DNA from: a virus
Length of the DNA: 42,015 nucleotides
Virus record (IMG/VR): IMGVR_UViG_3300010354_000189
Span: 1-42,015 of that record
Reading direction: 5' to 3' (one strand)
Positions 35,754 to 42,015 of the stretch are shown here, piece by piece. The notes below the pieces were generated by a model, which was not told the origin of the DNA, made no database searches, and was given only the letters and a program-made list of their open reading frames with translations. A program made the position numbers and the translations under genes. Numbering within the stretch: position 1 is the first letter of the stretch; every line of letters starts with the position of its first letter.

Positions 35754-36865
35754 TGGAAAAGAATAGATATAAATTATTAAAAAAAAATATTCCAAAACTT
35801 AAATTACATTCATTAACTGGACGGTATTGGTACGATTATTTTAATAATTTGATTCCATGGTCGGAATCAACAAATCTTCCACCATCTAATGGTGATATCG
35901 TTTATAATATTTCAAGTAATATCTCTGAAGGATATTATATTTGGTCAGGTTCTACATGGGTTTCAATAAATGAATCTACAGCTTTAGGTGATTTTCAAAT
36001 ACCTATATTCTTAGAATCATCAGTCGATGAGATGGGAATTATGGTTGGTTTTGACGGAAAAATTGAACAAGTAGAACAAATATGTAATTTTTCATATACT
36101 CAAACAGGTAACACATTACAAGTATATAATACTATAGATACAAGTAAAGTTTCTGAATTAAAAGAAATTGTTTTTACGGTTGACTGGGGAGATGGTACTA
36201 CAAGTACATTTGTTGCACATACAGGTAGTACACTTAATTCAGTTACTAAAACATATGGGTCTACCGGTATTAAAATAGTGAGTATATCACTTAAAACACC
36301 TTGGTTAGACTTTAAATTATCTAAAAATATAACAATACCTTCAAATACAACAATTTCAAATCCATTAGGTACATTTAGTGGATTTACAATACCTTATACC
36401 ACGATTACTAATCAAAGTTTGAATTATTTAAATAATTTAGAGTACAGTAGAAACGGTGTTACAGGAAATACAATAATAAATTTCGCATCTATAGGTAGTA
36501 GTAGAATTAATGAAAAAAAACTTTATGGTTCTAATACATATTCTGGTGTAACTATTGGAAATGAATCTGGATTAACTTATAGTGGGTATTCAATAGACGG
36601 TCTTTTTTACAAAGATTTTAGTGATGGTATCACAGTAATTAATGGAGCTACATCAGGTTTTACAAAAGAAGAAGTAATAAATCTTGTGGTTACTAGAAAT
36701 GAACATTTTATTGGTTTTATTGATGAACCAACAATTTTTTCTGATATATTTGTAGAAAGAGGCAAACAGGGTGTTTTAGAAAAAACACTTAGATTATCGG
36801 AAATAGATAATGTTGGAGAATTAAATATATACGGAAATGGTTTTTTTAATATAAAAAAACAATAA
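35753..36865 (+). CDS. Virion-type protein with a PKD-like domain (370 aa)
   Basis: The 370-aa protein has, at about residues 138-183, a PKD-like beta sandwich: EIVFTVDWGDGTTSTFVAHT, then VTKTYGSTGIKIVSISL, with the characteristic WGDG motif and the 'tY...G.y.V.l' ending. PKD domains in phage tails usually act as spacers or as weak carbohydrate-binding modules on exposed proteins. Upstream is a strand-rich 'GDIVYNISSNISEGYYIWSG' segment (an Asp/Trp 'what is displayed' motif often found in fibre proteins). The C-terminal part is Gly/Ser/Thr-rich beta. It overlaps the previous gene by one base. A 52-base non-coding gap follows. A receptor-binding or fibre-adapter role is possible. Confidence 0.7.
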   Translation: MEKNRYKLLKKNIPKLKLHSLTGRYWYDYFNNLIPWSESTNLPPSNGDIVYNISSNISEGYYIWSGSTWVSINESTALGDFQIPIFLESSVDEMGIMVGFDGKIEQVEQICNFSYTQTGNTLQVYNTIDTSKVSELKEIVFTVDWGDGTTSTFVAHTGSTLNSVTKTYGSTGIKIVSISLKTPWLDFKLSKNITIPSNTTISNPLGTFSGFTIPYTTITNQSLNYLNNLEYSRNGVTGNTIINFASIGSSRINEKKLYGSNTYSGVTIGNESGLTYSGYSIDGLFYKDFSDGITVINGATSGFTKEEVINLVVTRNEHFIGFIDEPTIFSDIFVERGKQGVLEKTLRLSEIDNVGELNIYGNGFFNIKKQ

Positions 36866-36917
36866 GAATTATATTTATTAATAATAGAAAAAATAAAAAT
36901 AAAAAAAATAATAAAAA

Positions 36918-37835
36918 GTGAGTGTTGGATCATACGGAATAATTAGACCATCAGATGTTTCACCAGAGGATGTTGAAATATTTTATCATTATGTTTCTGG
37001 AAGAACTAGTGATGTAATCCCAGAATTAAAGAAATTAAATTCTAGTGATATTTTAACACCTGTTTTTCATAATTCTAATACAACAACTGACACTTCTGCA
37101 CCTAATGTTGAAGTATTAGGTGGATTATATAATTTAAAATTATCTTCAGCGGATTTTTCAGAATTAGGTGTTTATACTATACATATTAGACCTAAACAAA
37201 TAAGAACAACAATAACGGATTGTGGTATTTTAGCGTCCCTACCATCAGTTAGAGGTTTAATTATAGATATAAGTAATATACCAACAGCTGATAAAAATAA
37301 ATTTACACCCCAAGGATTAGTTGGTTATAGAATAGAGTATATAAACAGTTCAGATAATAAAAAAATACCAAATTTTTATAGGATTGTAACATCTTCTTTT
37401 TATTGTACCCCTGTTGTTTCAAATTTAACAAGTACTAGTGATAAGTCTTTGAGATATCAATATAGTGAACAAACAACAACTTTTTTATTTTTAACAGTTA
37501 CACCATCATCAGCCCCTTCAAATAAACCTAATACAACACCTTTTATTGGGTTACCATCACAAAAAATTATTTTAACTAATACTTTTTTGAATCCAACAAC
37601 AATTGAGGTTGAAATGGTTGAACATGATACTACTACTTTAGCACATGCGTTATATGGAAATCAGAGTAAGGCGGTATCTCAAGGTATTTATACAATTTAC
37701 GATAATAATAATAATATATACAAACAGTACAATCTTTATGAAGTTAAAGATGAATTTAACGAAACTTTATATGAAGTACGTGAAGAGAGAACTGATATTG
37801 ACGAAACTTTAAATTTTGATACTATTACTGAATAA
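36918..37835 (+). CDS. Unrecognised virion-type protein (305 aa), GTG start
   Basis: The best start is GTG at 36918 (VSVGSYGIIRPSDVSPEDVE), preceded by a 50-base A-rich gap. The 305 residues contain a mixed first domain (DVEIFYHYVSGRTSDVIPEL), a beta segment with YTIHIRPKQIRTTITDCGIL, and a Thr/Ser/Pro-rich middle (TVTPSSAPSNKPNTTPF) of linker type. The C-terminal part, TTLAHALYGNQSKAVSQGIY, then a helix-like EVKDEFNETLYEVREERTDI, is strongly charged. No family is recognised. The stop and the next ATG overlap (TAATG), so it is coupled to the giant gene behind it. Confidence 0.7.
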   Translation: MSVGSYGIIRPSDVSPEDVEIFYHYVSGRTSDVIPELKKLNSSDILTPVFHNSNTTTDTSAPNVEVLGGLYNLKLSSADFSELGVYTIHIRPKQIRTTITDCGILASLPSVRGLIIDISNIPTADKNKFTPQGLVGYRIEYINSSDNKKIPNFYRIVTSSFYCTPVVSNLTSTSDKSLRYQYSEQTTTFLFLTVTPSSAPSNKPNTTPFIGLPSQKIILTNTFLNPTTIEVEMVEHDTTTLAHALYGNQSKAVSQGIYTIYDNNNNIYKQYNLYEVKDEFNETLYEVREERTDIDETLNFDTITE

Positions 37836-40800
37836 TGGCTAAAAGAAAAGTACCAAATCAAGCGTCTAACGGGTCAGAGACTTTTAATGATAATTTAGTT
37901 GGAAGACAAATTACCACTGGTAGTCCTTCTCTTGCAAATACGGTATTTGAACTTGATAAAGTAATACCAGAAAAAGATACTAAATCTTTTAGGTCAAATT
38001 CATTTTCGGATTTCATAACATTAGATGATATTAATAAAAAAGAAAATGTTAGTGAAACAGAAATAACAAGTCAAGTAAAGAAAAAAAAATCAATTCAGTT
38101 TAAAACAAATAAGAGAAATGCTGATAAATCTTTATTTGGTTCATTAAAAGAAAGATTACTAGTTTCAATAACTAAAATAATAAATAAATTTCCTAGCGGT
38201 ATAGAAATAAATGCTTCTGGACCAATTTCAGATAATTCAAATTCAGCATTTAATATCGTATATGATAATAGTTTAAATAGAACAACATTTTATGTAGAAC
38301 AAAATAAAATTTTTAATCCATTTGATGTTTCATTAATAACACCAAATAGTTTATTAAAATCAACAGTAGAAAATGAAATAAGAAATTTTTATTCTTCATA
38401 TACAAATTATGTTGTATCTATTGATGGGGAAAATTATCCTGTTCTTAATTACACTGAACCAAATTCATTTAATCAAATAATATTGGTTGTTAATGGTAAT
38501 CCATTTAATTCATTAACAACATATTCTAAAAATTTTATTATTCGACCAAATAACGGATTGGTTGAAGAATTTTTTTCACAATTAGATGATGTTGAAGAAT
38601 CTCTTTTAAATAGAGAAACTGTACCAATTTATTCATCTAGATTTGAGATCCCTTCCGATAGTAGTGATGGTACAAATATAACATTACAAAACGTTGAATA
38701 TAATTGGCCAATATCTAAAGATGGGTGGAATATATCAATAAATGGTTTAGAATTTGAAACGTATATTGAAAATTTAAAAACCGTTGCTGATGAAATTGAT
38801 AATTATAAATCTAATATTGTAGTTAGATTCTTATCATCACCACAATTATTTGAATTTGATACGGAGGATAAAAGATCACAAAATGTTTTTCAATTATATG
38901 GACAAAGTTTTGATAGTGTAAAAAAATATATTGATAACATAGCTTATATGAGAAATATTAGTTATGATGGTATCAATAATCTACCCGACATTTTATTAAA
39001 AAATTTATCAGAAAATTTAGGATTAAATAGTACGAATTTATTCGATGAAAAAACATTAAATGATGTTTTATATACACGGTCAACATCATCTTATGAAGGA
39101 GTTTCATTAGGGTTAAATTTGGTAGAATCTGAATATGAATTTTATAGAAGGATATTAGTAAATCTAGCATATATTTTTAAATCAAAAGGAACAAGATCTT
39201 CTATTGAATTCTTTTTAAAATTTCTAGGTGCCCCAGAACCTTTAATAAAAATAAACGAACACGTTTATCGAGTAACATCATTTCCAAATAGTTTTGATTT
39301 AGAACAAGATATATACGATGTTATTACTGGAGAAAAAAAATATTATGTTGCTGAATTTAATACAACAAATTATACATATACAAAAACAGAAATTGGTGGT
39401 AGTACTAATTTTAGTAGATTAGGGTATCCTGTTGATGAAACTACTGGATTACCTAGAAAAGCGTTTAGTGAAACTGACGATATTTTTTTTGAGAAGGGTT
39501 CTGGATGGTATGATATAACTTTAGACCATAGGTCTCCAACTGTCATAGATGAAGATAATTCTAATTTAACCGGGAGAATAAAAACTATAAAAACTAAAAA
39601 TAAATCTTATACATACGGTGAGGATTATTTTGATATTTATAGGACTTTACCAGGATTAGACACTGGTTTTGGATTACAATCTGAAATTGACAATATTAAA
39701 TCTAGTAATGTTGATAGTGATTCTCCACTAATTCTTAATAGAAAAAATATTTCAATACATATATCTCCTTCTAATTCTATAAATTATGATATCTATAGAA
39801 AATCTAGAGATTTAGGTATTTCATTTGGTACCGCAACTCTACCACCACAAACTGGTGTGACTTTTGCTCAATTTGTGAATAATTTTATACACACACAAAT
39901 TAAAAATTCGCATGTAATAAAATATAAAAAGAACTATATTGCTCTTGAAGACATATATCGAGATTATATTTCACAAAATGGATTTGAATCATTTACATTT
40001 ATCGATTCAAATGAATTTGTAAATAAAATTAGTCCATATTGGATACAATTAGTTGAACAACTTTTACCATCAACTACATTATGGACCGGAGGTAATTTAA
40101 TTGAAAATAATTTATTCGGTAGATCTAAATATCCATATAAATTAGGTTGCCAACCTAAAGAGTTTGTTGAAGATTTATACCCAGATTTTTATACTGCAAT
40201 TGAAGAAGATTTAGAAACATTACTCGGAGAAGAAGAAAATTTCAGAGGATTAATTAATTTAACTGGTGTTACGTATTATCCCGTAATTGAAATAGATAAT
40301 GTAATTTATGGTGGACCAAATTATGATAATTTAACTAATGATATGTATGTAGTTGTTAGTGGATCAACAACAACTACAAATAGTGCTAAATTATTTGATT
40401 TATTTCCAATGACCGGATGTACTGATTTAGTAAATAATGATCCCGTTAATATTGCGTTAATTTCAGAGTATAAAAATTATATAAATCCAGATATTATTAA
40501 AATAAAAAGTTTATGGTTAAGAAGTGTAATTAATTTAATCAATTCAATTACTTTAACTAGAAATTCTTCTGGATATGAAAATTATACACCGTTTCTTAAT
40601 GCTAGTGGAAAGACATATACCACAGAAACATTACCAATGTTATACTATGATATATTTACTGATGAAAATGGTGTTGAATTAATAAAATTTTCATCATGTA
40701 AGTTTGATATAGAATTTTGTTCAGTAAAAGATTATTTTAATTTTAGATTTGAAACTGATTATCAAACTATAAAATTAACTAATAGATTAAGTGTTGAAGT

Positions 40801-42015
40801 AAGCGGTAATGGTGAACATTATTGTGAAGAACCTGAAAATTGTATATTAACTTCAGATATTTTTATTGATATTGTCGGTACAAAATTTGGTGTTCAAGAC
40901 GGTAATGATTGGCCATTTTTTATATATACCAATTGTACGAGTGGTCATAGTGAAAATAGTAGCATTCTTATTGAAAAAGTTAGTGATTGTAGATTTAAAT
41001 TAACAGGAATTACTCAAAATGATGTTATCGATTTTAATATAATTGACGCGGCAAATAACGAAGTTAAATTTAAATTATTAGGATTAAATCCTAAAATTGA
41101 ATATGATGATTTAACTACGTCAAGTGAAAAAACTCATGTTGAGTTTTTAGAATTTATCGCATATCAAGGTACAACAGGTAATACCATATCTAAAATATCC
41201 GGAACTACTCTATGTGATGATTATTTTTGTTATTCAATTCAACCAAATGTTGAATATGTGTCTAATTTTGATTATGGTTTGAAAGAAGACAGTATTATAT
41301 TAGTAGTTCCACAAAATATAATAATTAATAGCGGTACAACCAAAGAAGAAATTGAATCATATATAACTGGTGGAACAATTTCTAAAAAAACGGTAGGGGA
41401 ATTACAAAATGGTGAATATATTTTATCTGTAAATTATTTACCTATTTCTGGATTTACTAATCAACAATTTATAGAAGCCAATGAAAATGGATATTCATTT
41501 GTGTATGAATACACAAAATTATTAGTAACAAATAAAATATGTTTAGGTTCTGTTAAAAAAAATATTATCACCGGACAAACTAAAAATGGTGATGTAGAAA
41601 TATTTGAAGTTTTGCCTAACACACAGTTACGTGTGTATACTAACAAATATATTGAAAATTTTGGATTAGTAACTAAAAATATTTTTCATTTTGATGATAG
41701 GTTTCCTGAAGAATTACAAATAAAGACGTTAAATATTGATGAAACTTATGATAATGGTGATTATTTAATTGACCAATATGGTAATTTAATAGAAGTTATT
41801 TCTGTTGATTTAAATTATCGTGAAATTAGTTTATATTTTAATTTGAATGTATCAAAAAACAATACCATATTTTCTGAACAACATATGACAATATTTGATG
41901 GTAATATAAACCATCAACTTTTAATGAGACATTCATATAGTAAACATCCTAATATTAGTTTTAAATCAGGACAATATTATATTGATACATTAAATTGTAA
42001 CGTTATTCCATCAAA
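37835..42015 (+). CDS. Giant virion protein, 3' end beyond the window (at least 1393 aa)
   Basis: The reading frame opens with ATG at 37835 (MAKRKVPNQASNGSETFNDN) and stays open to the window edge, so it is partial here. The first ~110 residues are charged and probably disordered. Around residue 450 is YRRILVNLAYIFKSKGTRSS, then IEFFLKFLGAPEPLIKINE, the 'KGT..SIE..l.lLG...p.i.i.E' helix pair found in tail and baseplate connector proteins of this phage type. Next comes a mixed region including WIQLVEQLLPSTTLWTGGN. After about residue 850 the sequence is beta-rich with scattered Cys. It lies at the end of the wedge-gene run, where T4 has gp8-gp12, so a wedge or fibre-base function is likely. 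No named domain is certain. Confidence 0.8.
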   Translation, partial: MAKRKVPNQASNGSETFNDNLVGRQITTGSPSLANTVFELDKVIPEKDTKSFRSNSFSDFITLDDINKKENVSETEITSQVKKKKSIQFKTNKRNADKSLFGSLKERLLVSITKIINKFPSGIEINASGPISDNSNSAFNIVYDNSLNRTTFYVEQNKIFNPFDVSLITPNSLLKSTVENEIRNFYSSYTNYVVSIDGENYPVLNYTEPNSFNQIILVVNGNPFNSLTTYSKNFIIRPNNGLVEEFFSQLDDVEESLLNRETVPIYSSRFEIPSDSSDGTNITLQNVEYNWPISKDGWNISINGLEFETYIENLKTVADEIDNYKSNIVVRFLSSPQLFEFDTEDKRSQNVFQLYGQSFDSVKKYIDNIAYMRNISYDGINNLPDILLKNLSENLGLNSTNLFDEKTLNDVLYTRSTSSYEGVSLGLNLVESEYEFYRRILVNLAYIFKSKGTRSSIEFFLKFLGAPEPLIKINEHVYRVTSFPNSFDLEQDIYDVITGEKKYYVAEFNTTNYTYTKTEIGGSTNFSRLGYPVDETTGLPRKAFSETDDIFFEKGSGWYDITLDHRSPTVIDEDNSNLTGRIKTIKTKNKSYTYGEDYFDIYRTLPGLDTGFGLQSEIDNIKSSNVDSDSPLILNRKNISIHISPSNSINYDIYRKSRDLGISFGTATLPPQTGVTFAQFVNNFIHTQIKNSHVIKYKKNYIALEDIYRDYISQNGFESFTFIDSNEFVNKISPYWIQLVEQLLPSTTLWTGGNLIENNLFGRSKYPYKLGCQPKEFVEDLYPDFYTAIEEDLETLLGEEENFRGLINLTGVTYYPVIEIDNVIYGGPNYDNLTNDMYVVVSGSTTTTNSAKLFDLFPMTGCTDLVNNDPVNIALISEYKNYINPDIIKIKSLWLRSVINLINSITLTRNSSGYENYTPFLNASGKTYTTETLPMLYYDIFTDENGVELIKFSSCKFDIEFCSVKDYFNFRFETDYQTIKLTNRLSVEVSGNGEHYCEEPENCILTSDIFIDIVGTKFGVQDGNDWPFFIYTNCTSGHSENSSILIEKVSDCRFKLTGITQNDVIDFNIIDAANNEVKFKLLGLNPKIEYDDLTTSSEKTHVEFLEFIAYQGTTGNTISKISGTTLCDDYFCYSIQPNVEYVSNFDYGLKEDSIILVVPQNIIINSGTTKEEIESYITGGTISKKTVGELQNGEYILSVNYLPISGFTNQQFIEANENGYSFVYEYTKLLVTNKICLGSVKKNIITGQTKNGDVEIFEVLPNTQLRVYTNKYIENFGLVTKNIFHFDDRFPEELQIKTLNIDETYDNGDYLIDQYGNLIEVISVDLNYREISLYFNLNVSKNNTIFSEQHMTIFDGNINHQLLMRHSYSKHPNISFKSGQYYIDTLNCNVIPS

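Overview
The window looks like the tail and DNA-replication part of a large, strongly A+T-rich (about three quarters by eye) contractile-tailed phage that shares a core gene set with T4. Recognisable T4-type genes are tail tube (gp19), a gp26/gp51-type tail/baseplate assembly factor, tape measure (gp29 position), tube-initiator and hub proteins, gp53-like wedge, gp32-like SSB, UvsX, an RNase H/FEN exonuclease, gp41-like helicase, NrdB, NrdA, gp25 and gp6. Start codons are preceded by A-rich stretches rather than Shine-Dalgarno sequences. With the base composition, this suggests a Bacteroidota (Flavobacterium-like) host; that is inference, as no host marker is present.

Layout. Positions 1-123 are a perfect 16-bp tandem repeat. 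A free-standing homing endonuclease follows on the minus strand (162-1772). Everything else is on the plus strand. Tail module 1 (1870-17317): tail tube, terminator, gp26-like assembly factor with a probable +1 frameshift extension, tape measure, two giant baseplate/hub proteins (1587 and 1908 aa) flanking a small LysM/gp53-like wedge protein, then three small proteins. DNA module (17424-26731): SSB, RecA-like recombinase, 5' nuclease, an internally duplicated unknown protein, replicative helicase, and both subunits of class Ia ribonucleotide reductase, the large one carrying a LAGLIDADG intein. A 167-bp gap holds a probable structured RNA and a terminator. Tail module 2 (26899 to the right edge): gp25, gp6/J-like wedge, then a run of large virion proteins that I mostly cannot name, the last cut by the window edge.

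How it fits together. The two tail modules would supply tube, length ruler, hub and wedge of one contractile tail. The DNA module supplies recombination-dependent replication (SSB + UvsX + helicase + primer removal) and dNTP supply. Genes are tightly packed, often with TAATG stop/start overlaps, so transcription is probably polycistronic, with four clear intrinsic terminators (after the tube gene, before and after the SSB gene, and after the nrdA/RNA region).

Most interesting items: (1) the NrdA intein has an intact N-terminal Cys, both LAGLIDADG aspartates and the terminal His-Asn, but its +1 extein residue is Gly rather than Cys/Ser/Thr, so standard splicing should not work; (2) a compact pseudoknotted RNA candidate between nrdA and gp25; (3) a probable +1 programmed frameshift in the gp26-like gene; (4) an OmpA-like motif inside a giant baseplate protein.
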